Source: CAVZVW01 sp963778845 (lineage in GTDB: Bacteria > Actinomycetota > Actinomycetes > Actinomycetales > Kineosporiaceae). From it: DNA of 64,000 bases. The notes under the pieces are model-generated. The model was given only the letters and a program-made list of their open reading frames with translations, did no database searches and was not told where the DNA came from. The translations under genes were made by a program, and so were the position numbers. Below are positions 7,934 through 16,062 of this stretch, one piece after another. Each line of letters starts with the position of its first letter. The stretch's first letter is position 1. The DNA is taken from the NCBI GenBank assembly GCA_963778845.1, contig CAVZVW010000001.1:558001-622000 (forward strand), read 5' to 3'.

Positions 7934-8716
7934 GTCGGCACTCCCGAGGGTGGGGAGCAGCGCGGCGGCCGTCTCGAGGTCGGCCATGTCCTCGATCGGC
8001 ACGAGGAACTCCGGTGCCGGCACGGTGGCCACGGACCACCCGGCCGCCTGGACCAGCCCCGGCAGGAGATCCGCAGGCAACCCGAGGCCATCGGCCATGC
8101 CGGGGGGTTCAGCCACCATGCCGGGGGGTTCAGCCACCATGCCGGAGGACTCGGCGGACAGTGCGGACAGTACTGAGCGCAGGACGTCGCCCCGGTAGGC
8201 CTGGGGAAACCGGGCGAGGCCGAGGCCCCGACGGTCCAGAGTCGCCACAACCAGCCGAGCGGAGTCGACCTGCTTGAGGGTGTCGGTTGCCGCCGCCACC
8301 GGCACGCAGGCAGCAGGTGCGCCCTCGCCCGCGCCCGCGACCACCGCCGCGACATCGCGAGCCAACGCAGCCGGGGCCAGGCCATGGGCGCAGTCGTGAA
8401 CCAGCACCAGGTCGCAGCGCTGGTCGCTCATGGCGGTAAGCAGGAGCTCCACGACCGAGGTGGCCGCGGGGACGCCGAGCAGCACCACCACGGCCGGCTG
8501 CTCCCCGAGCAGCCGGGTCGCCTCGCCGAGGCCACCGACGTCACCGAGGCCACCGAGGCCACCGACTTCACCGACGTCGGCCGCGACGACCACGCGGGCC
8601 ACGGCGCCGGACTCCAGCAGCGCTCGGACCGCCCGGTGCACGAGCGGGACGCCGGCCAGCGCCGCCCGCGCGACGGCCACGTCGCCGACCAGCACCACAC
8701 CCAGGGTGAGGCTCAC
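7922..8716 (-). CDS. Divergent IspD-like paralog, probably non-catalytic
   Basis: A 264-residue protein whose middle and C-terminus align with IspD (LVHDCAHGLAP at the HDGARP position, PVAAATDTLKQVD, FPQAYRGDVLRS, PVPIEDMADL-like end). The glycine-rich CTP loop with its Arg and Lys is missing: the N-terminus reads VVLVGDVAVARAALAGVPL. It occupies the usual carD-linked ispD position and starts with GTG overlapping the PIN-TRAM stop (GTGA). It has low-complexity stretches: a VGGLGGLGDVGGLG run near residue 50 and a perfectly duplicated 21-bp unit at 8097-8138. Possible roles are an inactive partner of the intact IspD or a decaying ancestral copy. It also resembles the MobA-like nucleotidyltransferase fold. 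Confidence 0.75.
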   Translation of the reverse strand: MSLTLGVVLVGDVAVARAALAGVPLVHRAVRALLESGAVARVVVAADVGEVGGLGGLGDVGGLGEATRLLGEQPAVVVLLGVPAATSVVELLLTAMSDQRCDLVLVHDCAHGLAPAALARDVAAVVAGAGEGAPAACVPVAAATDTLKQVDSARLVVATLDRRGLGLARFPQAYRGDVLRSVLSALSAESSGMVAEPPGMVAEPPGMADGLGLPADLLPGLVQAAGWSVATVPAPEFLVPIEDMADLETAAALLPTLGSADSPG

Positions 8717-9813
8717 CGATGGCCGTTGGGCTCGATGCGCCTGGCGAACACCAGCCGCCCGTTGGCCGTCGTCAGAACGCTGGTGACCTGCACCGACACC
8801 TCCGAGCCGACCTGCTCGCGCGATCGCTCGACGACCACCATGGTCCCGTCGTCGAGGTAGCCCACTCCCTGGCCCGCCTCCTTGCCGGCGCGCGTCAGAA
8901 GCACCGAGACGGCGTCGCCGGCGGTGACGAGCGGACGCAGGGCCAGTGTCAGGGCATGCAGGTTCATCACCCTGCAGCCCGCCAGGGCGGCCACCTTCGC
9001 CAGTGCCGAGTCGAGGGTGAGCAGCACCGCGTCGCGTTCGTGGGCGATGCGCACGAGCTTGGCATCGACCTCGGGAGCGTCCGGCGCCTCATCCCCGATC
9101 GCCTCGACATCGAGGTGGCCCTCGCGACGCAGCGCCGTCAGCACGTCCAGGCCACGCCTGCCGCGCGCCCGTCGCGTGTCGTCACCGGCGTCGGCCAGCC
9201 CCTGCAGCTCAGCCATGACCGGCTGGCACACGAGCACCGTGCCGGTGAGGAAACCCGCGCGCACGACGTCCACGATGCGGCCGTCGATGGCGACGGAGCT
9301 GTCCAGGAGCATCGGCCGCTGCCGGTCCTGCGCCGCGACCTCGGCCAGGCCCATCCGCGACCCGATGAGGGTGAGCACACCGCGCCGCCGCGACATGCCC
9401 AGCCGGTAGCCGAGGGTGCCGACAGTGACGACGGTGAAGACGAAGACGGGAAGCAGGATGACCGGCGAGCCCAGCAGCAGGATCGGCCAGGTGAGGCCGG
9501 CGGCGAGCATGACGCCCAGCACGGCCCCCACCGCACCGGCGAGCACCTGCTCGGCCGAGCGCTCCGAGAGCGCCGCCTCGGCCTCCACGAGCGTGCGGCT
9601 CGTCAGGCGGGCGACGACTCCCCCCAGCACGTAGCCGACCGAGGCGCCGATGATGACGCCGACGCCGGCGGCGTCGAAGGGGCCCAGGCGGACGTCGTCG
9701 CGCGTCGCGAGCCCGCGCGTGACCTCGAAGCCGATCCCGGCGAAGAACACGACGATGCACAGCCGCAGTACCTCGACCACGGCTGCAGGAAGCGGGCTCT
9801 CACGCGGCGGCAC
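8713..9813 (-). CDS. Membrane-anchored PIN-TRAM domain protein (YacL family)
   Basis: A 366-residue protein with about four N-terminal membrane segments (residues 14-35, 48-66, 90-108, 112-130), then a PIN nuclease-fold domain from MLLDSSVAIDGRIVDV (Asp of the active site) to LLTLDSALAKVA, then a TRAM RNA-binding domain (VSVLLTRAGKEAGQGVGYLDDGTMVVVE). This is the YacL/Rv3587-neighbourhood type regularly found beside carD. RNase activity is predicted for the family, not demonstrated here. Its start lies 18 bases after the carD stop, so it is likely to be in the carD operon. Confidence 0.92.
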   Translation of the reverse strand: MPPRESPLPAAVVEVLRLCIVVFFAGIGFEVTRGLATRDDVRLGPFDAAGVGVIIGASVGYVLGGVVARLTSRTLVEAEAALSERSAEQVLAGAVGAVLGVMLAAGLTWPILLLGSPVILLPVFVFTVVTVGTLGYRLGMSRRRGVLTLIGSRMGLAEVAAQDRQRPMLLDSSVAIDGRIVDVVRAGFLTGTVLVCQPVMAELQGLADAGDDTRRARGRRGLDVLTALRREGHLDVEAIGDEAPDAPEVDAKLVRIAHERDAVLLTLDSALAKVAALAGCRVMNLHALTLALRPLVTAGDAVSVLLTRAGKEAGQGVGYLDDGTMVVVERSREQVGSEVSVQVTSVLTTANGRLVFARRIEPNGHR

Positions 9814-9831
9814 GGCGCACCGCTGCGAGGC

Positions 9832-10314
9832 TCAGGAGGCCAGGACCTCGTCGAGGATGGCCTCGGCCTTGTCCTCGTTGGTGTGCTCAGCCAGCGCCAG
9901 CTCCGACACGAGGATCTGCCGTGCCTTCGCGAGCATGCGCTTCTCGCCGGCCGACAGTCCGCGGTCCTGGTCACGGCGCCACAGGTCACGTACGACCTCG
10001 GCCACCTTGATGACGTCGCCGGAGGCGAGCTTCTCGAGGTTGGCCTTGTAGCGGCGCGACCAGTTGGTCGGCTCCTCGGCGTACGGCGCGCGTAGCACCT
10101 GGAAGACCCGGTCGAGGCCCTCCTGACCCACGACGTCGCGCACGCCCACGAGGTCGACGTTCTGGGCGGGGACTTCGATGGTCAGGTCGCCTTGGGCGAC
10201 CTTGAGGACGAGGTACTGGCGTTCCTCGCCCTTGATGACTCTGGTCTTGATCTCCTCGATGAGTGCGGCCCCGTGATGCGGGTACACAACCGTCTCGCCG
10301 ACCGTGAAAGCCAT
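9832..10314 (-). CDS. carD: CarD family RNA polymerase-binding regulator
   Basis: A 160-residue CarD. The N-terminal Tudor-like RNAP-beta-binding domain reads FTVGETVVYPHHGAALIEEI, and the helical C-terminal domain includes the conserved Trp-Ser-Arg-Arg stretch (NWSRRYKANLEKL) that contacts the promoter at the upstream edge of the bubble. It stabilises open complexes, mainly at rRNA and growth-related promoters, and is essential in mycobacteria. Length and all main motifs are normal. It heads a carD-PIN/TRAM-IspD-like operon on the minus strand. Confidence 0.96.
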   Translation of the reverse strand: MAFTVGETVVYPHHGAALIEEIKTRVIKGEERQYLVLKVAQGDLTIEVPAQNVDLVGVRDVVGQEGLDRVFQVLRAPYAEEPTNWSRRYKANLEKLASGDVIKVAEVVRDLWRRDQDRGLSAGEKRMLAKARQILVSELALAEHTNEDKAEAILDEVLAS

Positions 10315-10618
10315 GTGGTCTTATCCCCTTTCCCTGCGTCGATGGTATCACGGAGTGTGCCGCCAGTCACCGACAACCCGCCGCGTTTGCGCAGGTCAGA
10401 GGCCAGATTGTGGACAAGCCCGGTCTTGACAGAAGGGCGTCTGACGTGCTGCGGGCCCTGGTCGCCGGCGGTAGCCGCGGGACGACCCGACCACGGCCCG
10501 CCCCGCGCGACCGACCTCGCCCACGGCCGGGTCGGGTGCCGGTAGGCTGCGCACGGCCGCCGCCCGCGCGGCCCGTGACGCTGGGTGCCAGCACCCGTCG
10601 AGGAGGAGGACGGCGCCT
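10315..10618. other. Divergent promoter region between carD and a lipoprotein gene
   Basis: 304 bases without a gene. A TAGGCT -10-like element at 10543-10548 points toward the lipoprotein and would leave a leader of about 64 bases ending in a GAGGAGGAGGA ribosome-binding site. The carD promoter must lie on the other side, but I cannot pick it out with certainty. No repeats or RNA gene seen. Confidence 0.5.
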
Positions 10619-11134
10619 GTGAAGCGCAGCCTTCGAGTCCCCACCGCCAGGCGGTGGTCCGCCGCCGCGCTGACGGTCGCAGCGGCTGCGGCACTCAGCG
10701 CCTGCTCGGGACTGTCACCCACGAGCGTTCTCGGTGCGCAGCAGCTCGGGGACGGCACCTCGACCACGGTGACCGACGCGGCCGGGGGCACCGTCAAGGT
10801 CGAGAACTTCGTGGTGGTCGTCGACAAGCAGGGCGGCACCGGCATGGTCGTCGGTGCAGTGGTCAACACGGGTCCCGGGGCGGTGGACCTCGAGCTGACC
10901 GCGTCCTCGGGCCAGAACGCCCAGTCGGTCGCCCCCACCGTGGTGCACGTCGAGCCCGGAGCCCTCGTGCAGGTGGGGCCGAGCGGGACGACGATGACCG
11001 TCGCCGACATGCCCGTCCCGCCGGGAGCCATGATCGCGATGACGGCCCGGACGGCCGCCGGCGGGTCGTCTCTGTGGTCGGTGCCGGTCGTCCTCCCGCA
11101 GGGGCCATACGCGACGTACACCGCCGCCGGCTGA
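10619..11134 (+). CDS. Putative lipoprotein, copper-chaperone-like (DUF461-like) fold possible
   Basis: A 171-residue secreted protein. Basic N-terminus, hydrophobic helix (residues 13-27) and lipobox LSAC with Cys at about residue 28, so it should be lipid-anchored outside the membrane. The mature part is beta-rich (TVKVENFVVVVDKQG, GAVVNTGPGAVDLELTASS, VVHVEPGALVQVGPSGTTM), which resembles the small PCu(A)C/DUF461-type lipoproteins of Actinobacteria, but no metal-binding Met/His pattern is evident. Function unknown. The start is GTG behind a strong GAGGAGGAGGA site. It is convergent with regX3, with 23 bp between stops. Confidence 0.8.
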   Translation: MKRSLRVPTARRWSAAALTVAAAAALSACSGLSPTSVLGAQQLGDGTSTTVTDAAGGTVKVENFVVVVDKQGGTGMVVGAVVNTGPGAVDLELTASSGQNAQSVAPTVVHVEPGALVQVGPSGTTMTVADMPVPPGAMIAMTARTAAGGSSLWSVPVVLPQGPYATYTAAG

Positions 11135-11157
11135 CCCGAAGGGCCGACCGATACGCC

Positions 11158-11838
11158 CTAGGCCTCGAACTTGTAGCCGAGGCCGCGCACCGTGACGAGG
11201 TGGCGGGGGTTGGCCGGGTCGGGCTCGATCTTGGCACGCAGCCGCTTGACGTGGACGTCGAGGGTCTTGGTGTCGCCGACGTAGTCCGACCCCCAGACGC
11301 GGTCGATGAGCTGCATGCGGGTCAGCACGCGCCCGGCGTTGCGCAGCAGCATCTCCAACAGCTCGAACTCCTTCAACGGCATCGGCACCGCGGCACCGTC
11401 CACGGTCACGATGTGGCGGTCGACGTCCATCCGCACAGGCCCCGCGCCCACGGTCGGCGGCAGCAGCGGGTCGCTGTCGGAGCCTCGGCGCAGGACGGCG
11501 CGCACCCGTGCGACGAGCTCGCGCGAGGAGTACGGCTTCGTGACGTAGTCGTCGGCGCCCAGCTCCAGGCCGACCACCTTGTCGATCTCGCCGTCCTTGG
11601 CCGTCAGCATGATCACGGGCACGTTCCCGCGTACCCTCAGCTGCCGGCAGACCTCTGTGCCTGGCAGACCGGGGAGCATGAGGTCCAGGAGCACGAGATC
11701 GGCCCCGTTGCGGTCGTACTCTTCCAAGGCCGCCGGGCCGTCGTCGGCCACGGCGACTTCGTAACCCTCGCGGCGCAAGAGGTAGGACAACGGGTCGCTG
11801 AACGACTCCTCGTCCTCCACGACCAGGATGCGGGTCAC
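11158..11838 (-). CDS. regX3: Response regulator RegX3 (OmpR/PhoB family)
   Basis: A 226-residue two-component regulator of phosphate starvation. The receiver domain starts VTRILVVEDEESFSDPL; the phospho-acceptor is Asp52 in LVLLDLMLPG, with Thr and Lys at MLTAKD and YVTKPYSSREL. The winged-helix domain from about residue 130 has the recognition region RVWGSDYVGDTKTLDVHVKRLRAK-like sequence and ends VRGLGYKF. The GTG start overlaps the senX3 stop (GTGA), so the kinase and the regulator are translationally coupled. Expected targets include the 11-bp-phased GTTCACC repeats seen at 13078-13117 and ahead of pstS. Confidence 0.95.
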   Translation of the reverse strand: MTRILVVEDEESFSDPLSYLLRREGYEVAVADDGPAALEEYDRNGADLVLLDLMLPGLPGTEVCRQLRVRGNVPVIMLTAKDGEIDKVVGLELGADDYVTKPYSSRELVARVRAVLRRGSDSDPLLPPTVGAGPVRMDVDRHIVTVDGAAVPMPLKEFELLEMLLRNAGRVLTRMQLIDRVWGSDYVGDTKTLDVHVKRLRAKIEPDPANPRHLVTVRGLGYKFEA

Positions 11839-13007
11839 CGGGATGCTCCTCTCGCCCCGAGGGGCGTCGATCCGAGTTCTGGTTGGGGGGCGCCGTCGGG
11901 CAGTCGGAGAGTGAACGTGGAGCCCTGCCCCTCGACGCTCCACACCGTGACCTCGCCGCCGTGGTTGGTCGCCACGTGCTTGACGATGCTCAGGCCCAAG
12001 CCCGTGCCGCCCGTGGCGCGCGAGCGGGCGGGGTCGATGCGGTAGAAGCGCTCGAACACCCGTTGCTGCTCCTCCGCGGGGATACCGACGCCGTGGTCGG
12101 TGACGGCGATCTCCACCAGGCCGCCGGCGCGCTTCACCCCGACCGACACTCGCGTGCCGTCCGGGCTGTATGCCACGGCGTTGTCGACGAGGTTGCGCAC
12201 GGCCGTCACGAGCAGGGAGTGGTCGCCGAAGACGATGCCGCCAGGGTCCCCGCCGACGACCGGGTCGATGCCCTTGGCGTGCGCGGTGAGCCGGCACCGG
12301 TCGACGGCCTCGGCCACGACCTCGTCGACGTCGACCGGCTCCGGCGGGTGGAGGGCGTCGGCCACCTGCAGGCGTGACAGGTCGATGATCTCCTGCACCA
12401 GGGCGCTGAGGCGCAGGGCCTCCCGCTCCATCCGCTCGGCGAAGTGCCGCACCGCGTCAGGGTCGTCGGCCGTGGCATGGACGGCCTCGGCGAGCAGGCT
12501 CAGGGCCCCGATCGGGGTCTTCAGCTCGTGGCTCACGTTCGCCACGAAGTCGCGGCGGATCTCCTCGACGCGCCGGGCCTCGGTTCGGTCCTCGACGAGC
12601 ACCAGGACGTGCTCGGCACTCAGCGGAGCAACCCGGGCGTTGACGACGAGCCGCCCTCGGCCCAAAGGGCCGCGCGCGAGGTCGAGCTCGGCCTCGCGTG
12701 CCAGCCCCCCGCGCCGGGCCTCGCCCACCAGCTCGCGCAGCTCCGCGTGCACGAGGTCGTGCCCGCGCACCAGTCCGAAGGCGTACGCGGCCGGAGTCGC
12801 CCTGATCACGGCGTCCGACAGGTCGAGCACCACCGCGGCCGAACGCAGGACGCCGAGGACCTCGGCGACCCCTGCCGGCAGCTCGGGGTCGTCCACGTCG
12901 TCGAGCGCGAGCTGCGCGCGCTCGCTGGCCCGGAAGGCCAGCACGGACGCAGCACCCACCAGCAGGCCCAGCAGGCCGGCGGCGACGGCGGTCCACGACG
13001 AGGTCAC
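11835..13007 (-). CDS. senX3: Sensor histidine kinase SenX3
   Basis: A 390-residue membrane kinase. One clear membrane segment (residues 5-25) precedes a PAS-like domain (about 45-140) and a HisKA dimerisation helix with the phospho-acceptor His160 in NVSHELKTPIGAL. The ATPase domain has NLVDNAVAYSPDG (N box), DHGVGIPAEEQQRVFERFYR (G1/F) and GGTGLGLSIVKHVA (G2). The usual SenX3 has two hairpin-forming segments; here the second is not obvious. It is transcribed divergently from phoU across a region with PHO-box repeats, matching the mycobacterial phosphate-sensing arrangement. Confidence 0.95.
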   Translation of the reverse strand: MTSSWTAVAAGLLGLLVGAASVLAFRASERAQLALDDVDDPELPAGVAEVLGVLRSAAVVLDLSDAVIRATPAAYAFGLVRGHDLVHAELRELVGEARRGGLAREAELDLARGPLGRGRLVVNARVAPLSAEHVLVLVEDRTEARRVEEIRRDFVANVSHELKTPIGALSLLAEAVHATADDPDAVRHFAERMEREALRLSALVQEIIDLSRLQVADALHPPEPVDVDEVVAEAVDRCRLTAHAKGIDPVVGGDPGGIVFGDHSLLVTAVRNLVDNAVAYSPDGTRVSVGVKRAGGLVEIAVTDHGVGIPAEEQQRVFERFYRIDPARSRATGGTGLGLSIVKHVATNHGGEVTVWSVEGQGSTFTLRLPDGAPQPELGSTPLGARGASR

Positions 13008-13077
13008 GCCTCAAGAGTAGGGTCGGGCCCGGGCCCGCCCGGCGTGCGTGGGCGGTCCGTGGGGCCTTTCGCGGGGA

Positions 13078-13117
13078 GTTCACCTGACGTCCCACGGGCG
13101 TTCACGCCCGGCTGTCA
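13078..13117. promoter_or_regulatory. PHO-box-like direct repeats between senX3 and phoU
   Basis: Four 7-base blocks spaced exactly 11 bp apart: GTTCACC at 13078, GTCCCAC at 13089, GTTCACG at 13100 and GCTGTCA at 13111. Streptomyces PhoP and mycobacterial RegX3 bind direct repeats of GTTCACC-like sequence with an 11-bp period. The location between divergent senX3 and phoU suggests autoregulation by RegX3. Confidence 0.65.
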
Positions 13118-13194
13118 CCGTTCGCCGTCGGCGGGTAAGCCCGCCGTCGCCGGGAGACCTCACCGGCGTGGGTCGTGCAGGAGTAGGTGGCGTG

Positions 13195-13875
13195 ATGCGC
13201 GAGCAGTTCCACGGGGAGCTGCAGGTTCTCTCCGACCAGCTCGTCGAGATGACCAGGCTGGTCGGATCGGCGATCACCCGGGCGACGACCGCCCTGCTCG
13301 ACGGCGACCTCACCCTCGCCGAAGGCGTCATCGCCGCCGACGAGCAGGTGGACCGGATCTACGTGACGCTGGAGGACCGGGCGCTGGTGCTGCTGGCGCG
13401 CCAGCAGCCGGTGGCCACAGACCTGCGCCTGATCGTGACGACTCTGCGGATGGCCGCCGACCTCGAGCGCATGGGCGACCTTGCCCGCCACGTGGCGAAG
13501 CTCGCGAGGATGCGTTACCCCGGGTCGGCCATCCCGCCGGAGCTGCGCAGCACGATCGTGGCCATGGGCCAGGTGGCCGAGAGCATCGTGGCCAAGACCG
13601 GCAGCGTGATCGCCGGGCGCGACCTCGACGTGGCGGGTGAGCTCGAGACCGACGACGACGCGATGGACAACCTGCACAGGGGCCTCTTCACGGTGATCCT
13701 GTCTCCGCAGTGGCAGCACGGGGTCGAGGCGGCGGTGGACGTGGCGCTGTGCGGGCGCTACTACGAGCGCTACGCCGACCACGCCGTGGCGGTGGCCGAA
13801 CGCGTCGTGTTCCTGGTGACGGGCCGGTGGCCGGACAGGTCCTCGACCAGCGGCACCCACCACAGCGACGGCTGA
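13195..13875 (+). CDS. phoU: Phosphate transport/signalling regulator PhoU
   Basis: A 226-residue PhoU with two three-helix bundles, each carrying the metal-binding E/DxxxD-type motifs (about residues 75-100 DLRLIVTTLRMAADLERMGDLA and 175-205 CGRYYERYADHAVAVAE). PhoU links the Pst transporter to the sensor kinase and represses the Pho regulon when phosphate is plentiful. The ATG is used because the frame upstream of it has no PhoU similarity and CAGGAGTAGG lies just before; the preceding GTG would also work. It stands alone on the plus strand, divergent from senX3. Confidence 0.95.
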   Translation: MREQFHGELQVLSDQLVEMTRLVGSAITRATTALLDGDLTLAEGVIAADEQVDRIYVTLEDRALVLLARQQPVATDLRLIVTTLRMAADLERMGDLARHVAKLARMRYPGSAIPPELRSTIVAMGQVAESIVAKTGSVIAGRDLDVAGELETDDDAMDNLHRGLFTVILSPQWQHGVEAAVDVALCGRYYERYADHAVAVAERVVFLVTGRWPDRSSTSGTHHSDG

Positions 13876-13876
13876 G

Positions 13877-13961
13877 GCGGCCGGACGCCGTCGCCCGCGG
13901 CCGGACGCCGTCGCCCGCGGCGCCCCCCGGGAGTAGCGTCAGGCGTGGGGGCGAGCAAGAG
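13877..13961. repeat. Short tandem duplication after phoU
   Basis: A roughly 20-bp unit beginning CGGCCGGACGCCGTCGCCCG is present twice in direct succession immediately after the phoU stop codon. The remainder up to the next start codon shows nothing else. Confidence 0.5.
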
Positions 13962-14648
13962 ATGGCTGCTGGGAACCTCGCGAGCACTCCGAGCCTCATG
14001 GCCGCCCGGGGACCGGGCGTCACGACGGCCGCGGCGCTGGCGGTCGCCGCGAGCGTGCTGTCGGCCTGCACACCGTCGTCGAGCACACCGTTGTCGAGCA
14101 CGCTGTCGTCGAGCAGACCGTCGTCGAGCACGCTGTCGTCGAGCACGACGCTCTCGCAGGCGCAGGCGGGCACGCCGTCACCCGCCCCGCCCGTGGTCCG
14201 AGGTGCCGCGACCCTGCCACCACCCGTCACGCAAGGCACGGGCACCCCCGACGGCGGCTTCGACTGCGCGGCCGTCGCCCGCGCACGCATGGACCTCGAC
14301 GCCGCGATCGGCGCCGAGCTGCACCGGCTGGGGGTGAGCGTGAACGCGGCGGCCGCCTTCGACGTCACGCTCGTGGTGACAGCCAGGCACAGCCACGTCT
14401 ACTGGGACGCCGCACTCGTGCAGGTCCCGCCGGACCTGGCCGGAGCCGCTGGGCGAATCCGCGAGCACTGGCGCCTGCTCGACCCAGCCGTCCGCGGCAT
14501 CGTGCTGGACGGCGCCTCCCCCGCCGCCCTCGACGAGGCCATGCGCCGGCTGGAGGCGGTCACGGGGCCGCCCGACGGGGGCGTGGCCGCCGATGAGCAC
14601 CTCGCGCAGGCCAGGTTGGACGCCGCGTGCCCCGGCTCCCGCGGCTGA
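13962..14648 (+). CDS. Putative lipoprotein with Ser/Thr-rich linker
   Basis: A 228-residue secreted protein of unknown function. The hydrophobic signal segment VTTAAALAVAASVLSAC ends in a lipobox Cys near residue 36. A Ser/Thr/Leu repeat linker follows (residues 37-66, TLSSS-type units arising from a tcgtcgagcac-like DNA repeat), then a globular part from about residue 95 (FDCAAVARARMDLDAAIGAELHRLG) that is mostly alpha-helical. Two Cys at about 101 and 223 could pair. ATG 13962 is chosen by the signal peptide; ATG 13998 gives a shorter, more usual leader. The stop codon lies inside the first unit of the 16-bp repeat that follows. Confidence 0.6.
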   Translation: MAAGNLASTPSLMAARGPGVTTAAALAVAASVLSACTPSSSTPLSSTLSSSRPSSSTLSSSTTLSQAQAGTPSPAPPVVRGAATLPPPVTQGTGTPDGGFDCAAVARARMDLDAAIGAELHRLGVSVNAAAAFDVTLVVTARHSHVYWDAALVQVPPDLAGAAGRIREHWRLLDPAVRGIVLDGASPAALDEAMRRLEAVTGPPDGGVAADEHLAQARLDAACPGSRG

Positions 14649-14704
14649 CCGGCACCGCGGCTGACCGGCACCGCGGCTGACCGGCACCGCGGCTGACCGG
14701 CACC
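14641..14704. repeat. 16-bp tandem repeat, four units
   Basis: Four perfect copies of GCGGCTGACCGGCACC run from 14641. The first unit supplies the stop codon of the upstream lipoprotein gene, and the array ends 24 bases before the gpmA stop on the other strand. Confidence 0.85.
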
Positions 14705-14728
14705 GGGACGAGCCCTGGCTGAGCTCGC

Positions 14729-15472
14729 TCAGCGCCCCTGGCTGGCGACGGCGGCCGCGGCCGCGGCCGCGGCGTCCGGGTCGAGGTACTCCCCGCCCGG
14801 GACGGTCGGGCGCAGGTCGGCGTCGAGCCGGTACACCAGGGGGATCCCGGTGGGGATGTTCAGCCCGGCGATGTCGGCGTCGCTGATCCCGTCCAGGTGC
14901 TTGACCAGGGCGCGCAGGGAGTTGCCGTGGGCGGCGAGCATGACGACCTTGCCCGACTGCAGGTCAGGGACGACGTCGTCAGCCCAGTACGGAAGCATGC
15001 GGGCCACGACGTCCTTCAGGCACTCCGTGCTGGGCATGTCCGGGCCGAGGCCGGCGTAGCGGGGGTCGCCGGCCTGCGACCACTCGTCGTCGGTCGCGAT
15101 CGGTGGGGGCGGGGTGTCGTAGCTGCGCCGCCAGAGCATGAACTGCTCCTCGCCGTACAGCTGCATCGTCTGCTTCTTGTTCTTGCCCTGCAACGCCCCG
15201 TAGTGACGCTCGTTGAGCCGCCAGGTGCGCTTGACCGGGATCCAGTGCCTCTCGGCGAGGTCCAGCGCCAGGTTCGCGGTGGTGATGGCCCGGCGCAACA
15301 AGGAGGTGTGCACCACGTCGGGCAGGATGCCGGCGGCCGTGAGCATGCGACCACCGGCCTCCGCCTCGCCGCGGCCCTTGTCCGACAGCGGGACGTCGAC
15401 CCAGCCCGTGAAGAGGTTCTTGGCGTTCCAGTCGCTCTCGCCGTGACGCAGGAGCACCAGCGTGGAGGTCAT
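14729..15472 (-). CDS. gpmA: 2,3-bisphosphoglycerate-dependent phosphoglycerate mutase
   Basis: A 247-residue dPGM of glycolysis interconverting 3- and 2-phosphoglycerate. Catalytic LLRHGESDWN (His10), substrate loop NLFTGWVDVPLS, ERHYGALQGKNKK, the YDTPPPP motif and the second histidine in AAHGNSLRALVKHLD are all present. The start is ATG 15472, where family similarity begins; the upstream frame has none. An Ala run (residues 233-243) near the C-terminus is an insertion relative to most GpmA. The order gpmA-ybjN-mshA is conserved in Streptomyces and Mycobacterium. Confidence 0.96.
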   Translation of the reverse strand: MTSTLVLLRHGESDWNAKNLFTGWVDVPLSDKGRGEAEAGGRMLTAAGILPDVVHTSLLRRAITTANLALDLAERHWIPVKRTWRLNERHYGALQGKNKKQTMQLYGEEQFMLWRRSYDTPPPPIATDDEWSQAGDPRYAGLGPDMPSTECLKDVVARMLPYWADDVVPDLQSGKVVMLAAHGNSLRALVKHLDGISDADIAGLNIPTGIPLVYRLDADLRPTVPGGEYLDPDAAAAAAAAVASQGR

Positions 15473-15494
15473 GACCCCGAAGGCTAGTGCCGCC

Positions 15495-15995
15495 TCATTC
15501 GTCGGGGGCGAGGAGGTGCCGGAACGCCTCAAGGTTGTTGGTCGGCTCGCCACGCGAGATGCGCCACTGCCACTCCCTCTTCATGGACGACAGGAAACCC
15601 ATGGCCAGCAGCTCGTTGAACGCCTCGTCGGCGGTCGACAGCAGGGCACCGAGCAGGTGGTCGACCGCATCGTCGGTGACCGCGTGCACGGGCAACCGGC
15701 CGGTCAGGTAGACGTCACCGTGCTCGTCCACCGCGAACGCGATGCCGGGCAGGCGGAGGTTGCGGGCGAGCAGCCAGCGATAGACGGCCGTGTGGTTCTC
15801 GTCGGCGTGGCGCACGACGAACGCCAGGACGGCCATCGAGTAACGGCCGACGACGATGCGCACCGTGGTCCGCAGCTTGGCCTCACCGGGGAGCGTGACC
15901 ACGAACTCGCCGTCACCGGCCCCGCGCTCCCACGGCTGCCCGCATGCGGCCAGCCAGCCTTCGAGCACGGTCGTGGCCCGCCCCTCCTCGCTCAC
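15495..15995 (-). CDS. YbjN domain protein
   Basis: A 166-residue YbjN/type III chaperone-like alpha-beta protein. Residues 28-110 show the usual pattern FVVTLPGEAKLRTTVRIVVG, VLAFVVRHADENHTAVYRWLL and LPGIAFAVDEHGDVYLTGRLP. Its function is unknown; the family is regularly encoded between mshA and gpmA in Actinobacteria, as here. Start GTG 15995. The space up to mshA contains an 8-bp microsatellite. Confidence 0.9.
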   Translation of the reverse strand: MSEEGRATTVLEGWLAACGQPWERGAGDGEFVVTLPGEAKLRTTVRIVVGRYSMAVLAFVVRHADENHTAVYRWLLARNLRLPGIAFAVDEHGDVYLTGRLPVHAVTDDAVDHLLGALLSTADEAFNELLAMGFLSSMKREWQWRISRGEPTNNLEAFRHLLAPDE

Positions 15996-16015
15996 GTGGA
16001 CCAGTGTGCCCGCGT

Positions 16016-16062
16016 CGGCTGGTGGGCTGGTCGGCTGGTCGGCTGGTCGGCTGGTCGGCTAG
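16016..16062. repeat. 8-bp microsatellite spanning the mshA stop
   Basis: GGTCGGCT repeated about five to six times, with one variant unit (GGTGGGCT). The final unit runs into the mshA stop codon at 16059, so changes in copy number would not alter the protein. Confidence 0.7.
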
